From Salinimicrobium profundisediminis (GTDB lineage: Bacteria > Bacteroidota > Bacteroidia > Flavobacteriales > Flavobacteriaceae), in assembly GCF_026241755.1 (NCBI RefSeq), contig NZ_JAPJDA010000028.1:1-51889 (forward strand): a DNA stretch of 51,889 nucleotides, in the 5' to 3' direction. Below the pieces are notes generated by a model, which saw nothing but the letters and a program-made list of their open reading frames with translations, had not been told where the DNA came from and made no database searches. Each line of letters opens with the position of its first letter. Within the stretch, counting starts at the first letter, position 1. This document shows, piece by piece, positions 32,934 through 40,472 of this stretch. A program made the translations under genes and the position numbers.

Positions 32934-33602
32934 ATGAATAAAGACCAGATCATTGCCAATACTGTTGATTTCGTTAAGGAAAAATTGAAAAATGCTGAAG
33001 GCGGTCACGACTGGTTCCATATTGAACGGGTATTCAAAAATGCCGAAATCATTGCCGCTTCCGAAGAAGTAGATGGGTTTATCGTGGCGCTTGGCGCCCT
33101 GCTTCACGACATTGCCGATTCCAAGTTCCATAACGGCGATGAAACTATAGGCCCCAGAATTGCACGACAATTCTTACACGAACAACAGGTGCGCGAAGAT
33201 GATATTCTTCATGTAGAGAACATCATCAAATGGATTTCCTTTAAAGGAGGAAATGAAGCACAAGAATTTCGCTCTCCCGAACTTGATGTAGTACAGGATG
33301 CCGATCGCCTCGACGCTCTTGGCGCCATTGGAATTGCCCGTACCTTTAATTATGGCGGCCACAAGGGCCGGCCCATCTTTGATCCCGATGTAAAACCGAA
33401 TCTCCACATGAGCAAAGAAGAGTACAAAGCTTCTTCAGCCCCAACAATAAATCATTTCTACGAAAAACTTTTCCTGCTTAAAGACAGGATGAATACCAAG
33501 ACGGGAAAAAAATTAGCCGAAGAACGTCATGATTTTATGGTCGGGTTTCTTGAGCAATTCTATAAAGAGTGGGGACTACCCTCTCAAAAATGGCATTTTT
33601 AG
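32934..33602 (+). CDS. HD-domain phosphohydrolase
   Basis: 222 aa. Metal ligands of the HD fold are visible: GGHDWFHIERV (first His), LLHDIAD (HD pair), and VQDADRLDALGAIGIARTF (last Asp). The layout matches the YedJ/YpgQ group of HD hydrolases that act on nucleotides in vitro; the natural substrate is unknown. The last codons (SQKWHF-stop) are encoded by a palindrome copy, and the gene overlaps the convergent radical SAM gene by 4 nt. Confidence 0.9.
   Translation: MNKDQIIANTVDFVKEKLKNAEGGHDWFHIERVFKNAEIIAASEEVDGFIVALGALLHDIADSKFHNGDETIGPRIARQFLHEQQVREDDILHVENIIKWISFKGGNEAQEFRSPELDVVQDADRLDALGAIGIARTFNYGGHKGRPIFDPDVKPNLHMSKEEYKASSAPTINHFYEKLFLLKDRMNTKTGKKLAEERHDFMVGFLEQFYKEWGLPSQKWHF
33585..33601. 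repeat. Dispersed palindrome at overlapping convergent gene ends
   Basis: CAAAAATG-G-CATTTTTA; the right end provides the stop codons of both convergent genes (TAG on +, TAA on -). Confidence 0.8.
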
Positions 33603-34672
33603 AACAGCTTCATCTGGCCATCTTTATACTGCTCGTGCAAATCGCAATTTAAAACCGGGCGCCCCCTGTCTTTAAGGTAAAGCTTTCGGGCAATAGCAAA
33701 CTGCTGCGCCACCTGGTCGGCTATGTTTCCATCTCCTTTCATTCGGGTTCCAAAGCGACTGTCGTTGAGATTTCCGCCGTGGCATTCTGCAATTTGATGC
33801 AACACTTTTTCAGCCTTTCCCGGCATGGCCTTCCTAATCCATTCTGAAAATACCTCTCCAATAGCCCCATTCAGTCGTACCACCGTATATCCCACTCCGT
33901 AGGCTCCTCTTTCTGAAATCTCTTTGACCAGGGGCAGGATCTCATGACTGTTTATAGATGGAATTATAGGAGCCATCATCACGCTTACCGGAATACCATG
34001 CGATTTCATCACTTCTATGGTTTGAAGTCTTTTCTTAATACTTGCGGTACGGGGCTCCAGGAGTTGCCGCGTACGTTCATCCAAAGAGGTGATGGAAAGA
34101 TTCACCCGAACAAGGTTGTCCTTTGCAAGTTCTGCCAGAAGCTCCACATCCCGCTGAATTAAAGCATTCTTAGTAATTATGCCGACCGGATGCTTGTACT
34201 TGAGGAATACCTGTAACAACTTTCGGGTAATCTCAAGTTTGCGTTCTACAGGTTGGTAGCAGTCTGTGTTTCCCGAAAGCACAATGGGAGCCGCTTTCCA
34301 GCTTTTACTGCGCAATTTTTGCTCTAAAAGCTCCACCGCATTCCTCTTGACCAGGATCTTCTTTTCAAAATCAAGGCCCGCCCCATACCCCCAATACACG
34401 TGAGAATTTCGCGCATAGCAGTATACACACCCGTGTTCGCAGCCCTGGTATGGGTTTAGGGAATATTCCATCCCCACATCGGGACTGGTCACTTTATTTA
34501 CTATGGTCTTGGGAAAAGTATCAATAAAAGAGGTTTTTGAAGAAGTTGCCTCTTCTCCTTCTGCCGCACAGTAGTTTAAAAAATCATTGCGAACTTCATA
34601 AGAAAGCGCATCAAATCTGTTCTTTACCTGATGTTGCGCCCCTCTTCCCTTGATAAACTCGTTCCCCTGCAT
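33599..34672 (-). CDS. PA0069-family radical SAM protein (SplB-like)
   Basis: 357 aa from ATG 34672. The radical SAM cluster motif CxxxCxxC is in GCEHGCVYCYARNSH, followed by a TIM-barrel with LSGNTDCYQPVERK and LVRVNLSITSLDE. The family is related to spore photoproduct lyase but its substrate is unknown in non-spore formers. The longer frame would start at a TTG that lies inside the -7 box TATTTTTG (34679-34686), so ATG 34672 is preferred. Confidence 0.9.
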   Translation of the reverse strand: MQGNEFIKGRGAQHQVKNRFDALSYEVRNDFLNYCAAEGEEATSSKTSFIDTFPKTIVNKVTSPDVGMEYSLNPYQGCEHGCVYCYARNSHVYWGYGAGLDFEKKILVKRNAVELLEQKLRSKSWKAAPIVLSGNTDCYQPVERKLEITRKLLQVFLKYKHPVGIITKNALIQRDVELLAELAKDNLVRVNLSITSLDERTRQLLEPRTASIKKRLQTIEVMKSHGIPVSVMMAPIIPSINSHEILPLVKEISERGAYGVGYTVVRLNGAIGEVFSEWIRKAMPGKAEKVLHQIAECHGGNLNDSRFGTRMKGDGNIADQVAQQFAIARKLYLKDRGRPVLNCDLHEQYKDGQMKLF

Positions 34673-34678
34673 AAGGGT

Positions 34679-34686
34679 CAAAAATA
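34679..34686 (-). promoter_or_regulatory. -7 box TATTTTTG of the radical SAM gene
   Basis: Exact TAnnTTTG match on the minus strand, 6 nt before ATG 34672. Confidence 0.5.
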
Positions 34687-34726
34687 GGATTTTTTCCGAA
34701 TAAATGGATAAACTCCAAAGTTAATT

Positions 34727-34758
34727 AAAACAAAAAAGCTCCGGATGAGCCCGAAGCC
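34727..34758 (-). terminator. Terminator after the enoyl-CoA hydratase gene
   Basis: Minus-strand stem GCTTCGG / CCGGAGC (one G-T pair) with a 6-nt loop followed by six T residues, about 40 nt after the stop. Confidence 0.8.
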
Positions 34759-34795
34759 TTTTCTCAAATCTCATATTTAAAATCTGATATCTAAA

Positions 34796-35578
34796 TTATT
34801 TCCCGGGAAAATCAGCCTTTCTTTTGTTTAAAAATGCTGAAGTTCCTTCCTTGAAATCTTCGGTTCCAAAAGAGCTTCCGAAGCCATCAATTTCCACTTC
34901 AAATCCATTAACTCCCACTTCATAATTGGCATTTACAGCCCGTATAGCTGCCGAAATTGCCACCATAGAATTGTTCATGATCTTTCCTGCAATTTTTTCA
35001 GCAAGCGGAATGAGATCTTCGGGTGCGGTAACGTGGTTTACGAGCTGGTAATCTAACGCCTGTTGCGCATCTATCATCCCTGCTGTCATAATCATTTCCA
35101 TAGCCCTGCCTTTGCCCACCAGCTGCGGCAATCTTTGCGTACCTCCATAACCTGGAATTACTCCCAAAGAAACTTCAGGTAATCCCATTTTAGCTTTGTT
35201 GCTGGCAATCCTAAAATGTGCTGCCATGGCGAGTTCGAGGCCGCCGCCAAGGGCAAATCCGTTTATTGCAGCGATCACCGGCTTTGGAAAATTGGCAACC
35301 ACATCAAATAATTTCTCCTGACCTTCAGCCGCGAGACGCCGACCTTCTTTTTGAGAAAATTCAGCAAATTCACTAATATCGGCACCGGCAACAAAAGCCT
35401 TTTCGCCGCTTCCGGAGAGAATGATCACTTTAATATCGTGGTCTTCCCTGGCCGATTCAAAAGCCTCGTTAAGCTCCTCTATGGTAGCTTTGTTGAGGGC
35501 GTTTAACTTTTTTGGGCGGTTAATGGTAATGTAGCCAATGTTGTTGTTCTCTTCGAACAGAATATTTTCAAAATTCAT
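34796..35578 (-). CDS. Enoyl-CoA hydratase/isomerase (crotonase family)
   Basis: 260 aa, full length. AGADISEFAEF and the oxyanion-hole segment NGFALGGGLELAMA are clear, and the catalytic Glu region reads MGLPEVSLGVIPGYGGTQRL. It hydrates enoyl-CoA esters in fatty-acid or amino-acid breakdown. It starts 6 nt after the histidine-kinase stop, so it is co-transcribed, although no functional link is obvious. Confidence 0.93.
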   Translation of the reverse strand: MNFENILFEENNNIGYITINRPKKLNALNKATIEELNEAFESAREDHDIKVIILSGSGEKAFVAGADISEFAEFSQKEGRRLAAEGQEKLFDVVANFPKPVIAAINGFALGGGLELAMAAHFRIASNKAKMGLPEVSLGVIPGYGGTQRLPQLVGKGRAMEMIMTAGMIDAQQALDYQLVNHVTAPEDLIPLAEKIAGKIMNNSMVAISAAIRAVNANYEVGVNGFEVEIDGFGSSFGTEDFKEGTSAFLNKRKADFPGK

Positions 35579-35584
35579 AATTAA

Positions 35585-37030
35585 CTATTTTGGAAAATGC
35601 ACCTTAAAGATAGTGCCTTTATTTAATTTAGACGAAAACTCAATGCTTCCGCCACAACTTTCAACTATGTTTTTCACCATGGCGAGGCCCAGACCCATTC
35701 CGCTGGATTTGGTGGTGAACTTGGGCTCAAAGACCTTCTCTTTATTCTCTTCGGAAATTCCCACCCCATTATCTGACACTATTAGGCAGGCACGGTCTTC
35801 TTCCTGGGTCACCGTTACCAGCACCGCCGGATGTTCCTCTTTTTCTACAGCCTGCACCGCATTTTTCACAAGGTTTGTGACTACCCGAATAAGCTGAGTA
35901 CGATCAAACTTGGCCACTATTTCTTCTTTTTCCGAAGAAAAAAGGATGTAATCTTCATTGAAAATATCGAGTGCCAGTTTTACTATTTTTGGAACATTTA
36001 GCGTCTCATTTTGCTGCGCCGGCATCTTGGCAAAATTTGAAAAGGCCGAAGCAATAGAGCTCATCGTATCGATTTGCGTGATCAAGGTATCGCTGAACTC
36101 GTCTACCTTTTGCTGCATTTGCGGATCGTTGGGATCAAATTTTCTCTGGAAGCTTTGCACGCTTAAACGCATGGGGGTAAGCGGATTCTTGATCTCGTGC
36201 GCCACCTGTTTTGCCATCTCGCGCCAGGCCTGCTCGCGCTCACTGGTAGCCAGTTTGGCTGCACTTTCTTCCAGCTCGTCGATCATTGAATTATATGCCG
36301 CCACGAGCGTATAGATCTCTTCACTTACATTGCCAATCTCAATCTTTTGGTTCTTCTTGTCGAGCCGGGTTTGATGTATCCTTTCCGAAACTGTTTTTAA
36401 ACTGCGGGTAATATATTTGGAAAGGAAGTAAGCCAGTAATATTGCCAGCACCAGCATAAACAAGTACACCTCGGTAAGCTTTACAAGAAAGTTTCTAAGG
36501 TCGCGGGTGATGAAGTAATCATCTTCGAGATACGGCAGGTTGAGAATGGCCAGGGGCCTGAATTTATTGTCGGTAATATAGGTGTAAGAAGACTGAAATC
36601 TTTTGTCATTTTTGACTGTTTGCCGAATGATCCTCTTTCTCGAGGACGATTCCAGCTGTTCAAGCACACTATTACTCAGCCGAAGATCGGTGGTGTCGGG
36701 GAAAAAAGACTGGTTTGATTTTAAGATGAGATCTCCCTCAAGACTGTAAATATTAATAGGCATATTGTGCACCTGGGAAATCTCATGAATCTTGTCCCGT
36801 TCCTTTAAAATAAGGTAGAGATTTTCTTCACTAACTTCATAGGTAGTACTCTCTACTACGAACTTGATATGCTCTCTTATTGCCTCTTCTTTGCGCTCAA
36901 GCCTTTCTTTATGATAATCCTGGGCTTCCTGCTTGTACTGCAGCACTGTTATTCCTCCAATAAGGATTGACGCCAGCAGCACCAGCACAATCATAGACAG
37001 GAATATTCGGGTTCTTAAAGAAAACTTCAA
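35585..37030 (-). CDS. Sensor histidine kinase with HAMP domain (NtrY-like), orphan
   Basis: 481 aa. TM1 (about 10-30), a periplasmic or extracytoplasmic sensor of about 150 residues, TM2 (about 185-207), a HAMP linker, a HisKA helix with VAHEIKNPLTPMRLSVQSF (phospho-acceptor His), and HATPase with LVKNAVQAVEK (N box), VSDNGVGI (G1) and SSGMGLGLAMVKNIV (G2). The PLTPMRLS variant is typical of NtrY/AtoS-type kinases that pair with NtrC-class regulators. No response regulator is adjacent, so the partner must be elsewhere. It is co-directional with hemJ. Confidence 0.93.
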   Translation of the reverse strand: MKFSLRTRIFLSMIVLVLLASILIGGITVLQYKQEAQDYHKERLERKEEAIREHIKFVVESTTYEVSEENLYLILKERDKIHEISQVHNMPINIYSLEGDLILKSNQSFFPDTTDLRLSNSVLEQLESSSRKRIIRQTVKNDKRFQSSYTYITDNKFRPLAILNLPYLEDDYFITRDLRNFLVKLTEVYLFMLVLAILLAYFLSKYITRSLKTVSERIHQTRLDKKNQKIEIGNVSEEIYTLVAAYNSMIDELEESAAKLATSEREQAWREMAKQVAHEIKNPLTPMRLSVQSFQRKFDPNDPQMQQKVDEFSDTLITQIDTMSSIASAFSNFAKMPAQQNETLNVPKIVKLALDIFNEDYILFSSEKEEIVAKFDRTQLIRVVTNLVKNAVQAVEKEEHPAVLVTVTQEEDRACLIVSDNGVGISEENKEKVFEPKFTTKSSGMGLGLAMVKNIVESCGGSIEFSSKLNKGTIFKVHFPK

Positions 37031-37078
37031 AAAAGATGGTTTTAAAATGCCAAAATACGCAACAATAATTGAACCGTT

Positions 37079-37627
37079 CTAATGCCCTTCGTTTCTTGTG
37101 CGTATACGTTTATACATTTTCACTCCCAGCATTAACATTGCAGCAAGTAAAAAGATGCCTATTAAGCCAAAGATCCAGTTAAACGCATCTTTAAGAATAA
37201 CAAGAAATACTACCGCAAACAGGATAAGAGTTGACCCTTCATTCCAGAGCCTCATTTGGTTAGAAGTCCAGGTAGCTTTATCGCTTTGCAGTTGCTTAAA
37301 GATGTGATGACTTTTGCCATGATAGGCAAAAAGGAGCAACACAAAAGTAAGTTTTACGTGCATCCAGGGCATTTGGAGCCAGTCTGGCATCAGGATAAGC
37401 AGCCATACTGCAAACAAAGTAGCGAGTACAGCCGAGGGCCAGGTGATGATATACCACAACCTCCTGGTCATGATCTTTAATTGATCGCTTAAAATGCTCT
37501 TTTCAGGTTCGGGCTTATCAAGGGCTTCGATGTGGTAAATAAACAGCCTCGGAATATAAAAAAGTCCGGCGAACCAGGTGATCACAAAAATGAGGTGCAG
37601 CGACTTGATGTAATTGTAGTATTCCAA
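37079..37627 (-). CDS. hemJ: HemJ, protoporphyrinogen IX oxidase
   Basis: 182 aa with four to five TM helices. IKSLHLIFVITWFAGLFYIP and RLFIYHIEA at the N-terminus, MTRRLWYIITWP, and WMHVKLTFVLLLFAYH with LRLWNEGSTL match HemJ (UPF0093). The conserved His in the first helix and Lys in HVKL are present. The family oxidises protoporphyrinogen IX to protoporphyrin IX in bacteria lacking HemG/HemY. Its place near hemH and hemABCDEF supports the call over a generic CopD-like name. The toxin gene ends 1 nt upstream. Confidence 0.85.
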   Translation of the reverse strand: MEYYNYIKSLHLIFVITWFAGLFYIPRLFIYHIEALDKPEPEKSILSDQLKIMTRRLWYIITWPSAVLATLFAVWLLILMPDWLQMPWMHVKLTFVLLLFAYHGKSHHIFKQLQSDKATWTSNQMRLWNEGSTLILFAVVFLVILKDAFNWIFGLIGIFLLAAMLMLGVKMYKRIRTRNEGH

Positions 37628-37628
37628 T

Positions 37629-37922
37629 TTATGCTGAAGGTTTTTTATTGGGGTTTAGGTGTGTGTGGAAGATGGCAAAGATAAGCACCAAAGTGCCTGT
37701 CAACCTGTAAATCATCACATATGGAAATTTTTTTAAACCAATTTCTCTAAATCCCTTCCTTTTTAGTTGAAAAGCTTCAGGATTTGTCTTCAAATATTCG
37801 GTAGTGTTTTCAACTTCAGAAGTAAATTCATCTCCTAAACCTTTCTTTTGATCTTCATACCATGAATATGCTTTGAACAAATCTCGCTGAGCCTCCTCCC
37901 GGAATTTCACTTTATAATTCAT
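37629..37922 (-). CDS. RelE/ParE-family toxin
   Basis: 97 aa. MNYKVKFREEAQRDLFKAYSWYEDQKKGLG and FPYVMIYRLTGTLVLIFAIFH match the ParE/RelE fold. It overlaps the upstream antitoxin gene by 11 nt. The family either cleaves mRNA on the ribosome or blocks gyrase; sequence alone does not decide. The pair sits between hemH and hemJ, two heme genes, and may be an insertion into the cluster. Confidence 0.9.
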   Translation of the reverse strand: MNYKVKFREEAQRDLFKAYSWYEDQKKGLGDEFTSEVENTTEYLKTNPEAFQLKRKGFREIGLKKFPYVMIYRLTGTLVLIFAIFHTHLNPNKKPSA

Positions 37923-38190
37923 AAGAATCGTTAAGATTCTTTTTGACTTCTTCCCACGTATATGATTTACCTCTGCTTTGAAGATGATCTTCGTACCTCC
38001 TCATCAACTCCTCCTCCTGTTCGGCAGAAATACTTAATTCTTGAGAAAGTTCTGTATATGCATCCAGGCCATACTCTTCACCGGCTTCAGAAACTCCAAA
38101 GAGTAATTCTTCTACCTTTTTTAAAATAACCTCATTCTCACAAGCGATTATCTTTTCCAGAAGTTCTAATTTTAACTTATCCTTTTCCAT
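37912..38190 (-). CDS. Antitoxin of the RelE/ParE pair
   Basis: 92 aa, acidic, mostly helical, unrecognisable except for the C-terminal segment (YTWEEVKKNLNDSYEL), which has the S/T-W-EEV pattern of addiction-module antitoxin tails. It is upstream of and overlaps the toxin gene, and has its own -7 box TATCTTTG 7 nt before the ATG. Confidence 0.85.
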   Translation of the reverse strand: MEKDKLKLELLEKIIACENEVILKKVEELLFGVSEAGEEYGLDAYTELSQELSISAEQEEELMRRYEDHLQSRGKSYTWEEVKKNLNDSYEL

Positions 38191-38197
38191 AGTATAT

Positions 38198-38205
38198 CAA
38201 AGATA
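38198..38205 (-). promoter_or_regulatory. -7 box TATCTTTG of the toxin-antitoxin operon
   Basis: Exact TAnnTTTG on the minus strand, 7 nt before the antitoxin ATG. Read-through from hemH remains possible, since the gap is only 55 nt. A half copy of the dispersed palindrome lies at 38235-38247. Confidence 0.5.
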
Positions 38206-38245
38206 ATGAAAAGCCCATTCTAAAGCTAAGGTGTCAAAAATGGCA

Positions 38246-39277
38246 TTATACGGCTGCATTCTGGTGCGCCCACTCATCAATCCAGCGGGAGAGGACTTTC
38301 ACCCAATCCTCGCGATCGTTTAAACAGGGCACCGTGGTGAATTTCTCGCCCCCGGCTTCTTCAAAGATCTCTTTTCCTTCCATAGCGATCTCCTCCAGCG
38401 TCTCCAAACAATCGGAAACAAAGGCAGGACATACAATAGCAAGGTTTTTCACACCCTCAAGCCCTTTTCTCTCAATAGTACGGTCGGTATATGGCTGCAA
38501 CCAGGGATCAAACCCAAGCCTGGACTGAAATGAGACTGAATATTTGCCCTTTTCGAGCCCCAGGTGTTCGGCTACCAGCTTTGTGGTCTCATAACACTGG
38601 TGACGGTAGCAGAATTGATGTGCTGCCGAAGGCGTCTGGCAACAACTGCCATCTATCTTGCAATGCGAGTTAGTGATATCGCTTTTTCTAATATGCCTTT
38701 TTGGAACCCCGTGGTAAGAAAACAAAAGATGATCAAAATCTACCCCTTTTAAAGATTCTGAAATACTTGTGCTTAGCACACGAATGTAATCATCGTGATT
38801 GTAAAAAGCAGGAACTGAAGTAAACTGCATCTGCGGAAAATGCTTTTTCCGAAGCTCTTCTGCCAGCACCAGGATGGTTTCGGTAGTAGCCATGGCAAAC
38901 TGCGGATACAATGGAAAGATCAGTACCTCATCTACCCCTTTTTCATGCAGCTCTTCGAGACCCGCTTTTATAGAAGGCTTCCCATAACGCATGGCCAGTG
39001 CAATTGGCACAGAAGTAAGTTCATCAACTTTCTCCTGAAGTCTTTCAGAAAGTACAATAAGAGGAGAACCTTCCTCCCACCATATTCTCTTATAAGCTTC
39101 AGCCGATTTCTTGGGCCTGGTATTCAGGATAATTCCGCGTACCAGGAGGGTGCGTGCCCAATAAGGAACATCAATTACCCTTTCATCCATAAGGAATTCA
39201 TCCAGATATTTCTTTACATCTTCCGGATCTGTACTGTCGGGCGAACCCAGGTTCACCAATAATACTCCTTTACTCAT
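38246..39277 (-). CDS. hemH: Ferrochelatase
   Basis: 343 aa, full length. GVLLVNLGSPDS at the start, the catalytic His in LLFSYHGVPKRH, SFQSRLGFDPWLQPYTD and the acidic SDCLETLEEI metal path are all present. Two Cys clusters (CKIDGSCC and CYRHQC) could bind an Fe-S cluster, as in some bacterial ferrochelatases. It inserts Fe2+ into protoporphyrin IX, the last step of the protoporphyrin route. It is divergent from hemA with an AraC-type gene in between. Confidence 0.96.
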   Translation of the reverse strand: MSKGVLLVNLGSPDSTDPEDVKKYLDEFLMDERVIDVPYWARTLLVRGIILNTRPKKSAEAYKRIWWEEGSPLIVLSERLQEKVDELTSVPIALAMRYGKPSIKAGLEELHEKGVDEVLIFPLYPQFAMATTETILVLAEELRKKHFPQMQFTSVPAFYNHDDYIRVLSTSISESLKGVDFDHLLFSYHGVPKRHIRKSDITNSHCKIDGSCCQTPSAAHQFCYRHQCYETTKLVAEHLGLEKGKYSVSFQSRLGFDPWLQPYTDRTIERKGLEGVKNLAIVCPAFVSDCLETLEEIAMEGKEIFEEAGGEKFTTVPCLNDREDWVKVLSRWIDEWAHQNAAV

Positions 39278-39292
39278 CTGTTAAATTTGAAG

Positions 39293-39300
39293 CAAAAATA
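39293..39300 (-). promoter_or_regulatory. -7 box TATTTTTG of hemH
   Basis: Exact TAnnTTTG match on the minus strand, 15 nt before the ATG. Confidence 0.45.
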
Positions 39301-39371
39301 CGATTATTAAATTCGGCTAAAAAGCTTCAGAAAAGCTCTAAAAAAATAGTTCTATTGAAGAAACTTATAGT

Positions 39372-40262
39372 TTAAGCTTCCGAAGAAAGCGACATGAGAT
39401 ATTTTTTTGGGGTAGTGCCGAATTTCTTTTTAAAAGCTGCGATAAAGTGGCTTGAGGTGCTATATCCCACTTTTAAACCTACCTCATTCACATTAAATTC
39501 ACCCGAATCAAGTAGTTTTCTGGCCGATTCCATTTTGTAATCAAATAAAAAACTGAAAACCGAATCGCCGTATATTTGTTTAAAGCCTTCTTTTAATTTT
39601 TTAAGGCTTAAGCCAATTTCCCGTGAAAGCTCCTGTAACGAAGGTGGCTCGGCCATGTTGGCAATAATAATTTCTTTTGCCTTTCTAATTTTAAGCACAT
39701 TCTCTTCGTCACTTAAAAAAGGACATTGTTCCACATTAGGTTCTTCAGATCGGTTGAAATAGAGGCTCAGCAATTCATAAGCTTTTGCCTTAAAATAGAG
39801 GTTTTTGATACTGGGCACCACATTGTAATTGGCAATTTGGTTTAAGACAATCACCATACCCGGCGTGAGCGGACTGTCTTTATAATATTGCTTATCGCGA
39901 TTCTCAAGGCTGAGAAAACTCACGTAACCGGCATCTTCAGAAAAGAGGGCATGAAATTTCTTAAGGGAAATAACAATAGAGATCACCCAGCTCCCGGCCT
40001 GTAATTCCAGGTCTATTGGTAGGTCTCTTTTTGGGTTGTACAGCAGCAACGCATTCTCTTCAAGCAGCGGAATCTTGTAGTTCCCATTGTTGAAAAAGAA
40101 CCTTCCTTCTCCTTTTCCTGAAAAGTGAAACTGTATAAAATTACTGTTGATATTCCGCTGAATCTTTACCCGCTCCTTTGACGGGTTTTGAAACCTGAGC
40201 AAGTAAAAACCTTCTTCAAGACGGGTTTTTTCAAAGGTACTTTGAGCGACATTTTCCTGCAT
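39372..40262 (-). CDS. AraC-family transcriptional regulator of the heme cluster
   Basis: 296 aa. The N-terminal two thirds is a cupin-like sensor region with no ligand that I can name. The C-terminal 100 residues hold the double HTH: SLQELSREIGLSLKKLKEGF, then VNEVGLKVGYSTSSHFIAAF and KKFGTTPKKY. It is transcribed divergently from hemA. Its position between hemH and hemA, and the palindrome at 40291, suggest local control of heme genes, perhaps by iron or heme status. Confidence 0.92.
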   Translation of the reverse strand: MQENVAQSTFEKTRLEEGFYLLRFQNPSKERVKIQRNINSNFIQFHFSGKGEGRFFFNNGNYKIPLLEENALLLYNPKRDLPIDLELQAGSWVISIVISLKKFHALFSEDAGYVSFLSLENRDKQYYKDSPLTPGMVIVLNQIANYNVVPSIKNLYFKAKAYELLSLYFNRSEEPNVEQCPFLSDEENVLKIRKAKEIIIANMAEPPSLQELSREIGLSLKKLKEGFKQIYGDSVFSFLFDYKMESARKLLDSGEFNVNEVGLKVGYSTSSHFIAAFKKKFGTTPKKYLMSLSSEA

Positions 40263-40290
40263 GACAAAATTGGTTTTTTAGCAGCTTCTA

Positions 40291-40307
40291 TTTAGAAACG
40301 TTCTAAA
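40291..40307. promoter_or_regulatory. Palindrome between the araC-type gene and hemA (operator candidate)
   Basis: TTTAGAA-ACG-TTCTAAA, with weaker outer AGCTT/AAGCT complementarity. It lies 29 nt before the AraC-type ATG and about 110 nt before the hemA promoter. Confidence 0.5.
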
Positions 40308-40416
40308 CTAAAAAGCTAAGTTTCCATATTTCACAGGTAAAAATAGCCCAAATAAATGATTTTAATCACTTTTAGGGACAAAATCACGTGCAGCGACAAA
40401 AAATGTACTTTGAGCG

Positions 40417-40448
40417 TTGTTTTTTACTTTAAGCTTAGCTTAAATTTG
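40417..40448 (+). promoter_or_regulatory. hemA promoter TTG-N21-TAAATTTG
   Basis: -33 TTG at 40417-40419 and -7 TAAATTTG at 40441-40448. It lies inside the longest open frame, showing that translation begins downstream (40473). Confidence 0.65.
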
Positions 40449-40472
40449 CCCGTTAGAATGCTATTCAGGTAC

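Noticed and set aside
37079-37627. Generic CopD copper-resistance protein
   Set aside because: Length, the LH...WFAGLFY and HVKL blocks and the location in the heme cluster fit HemJ better.
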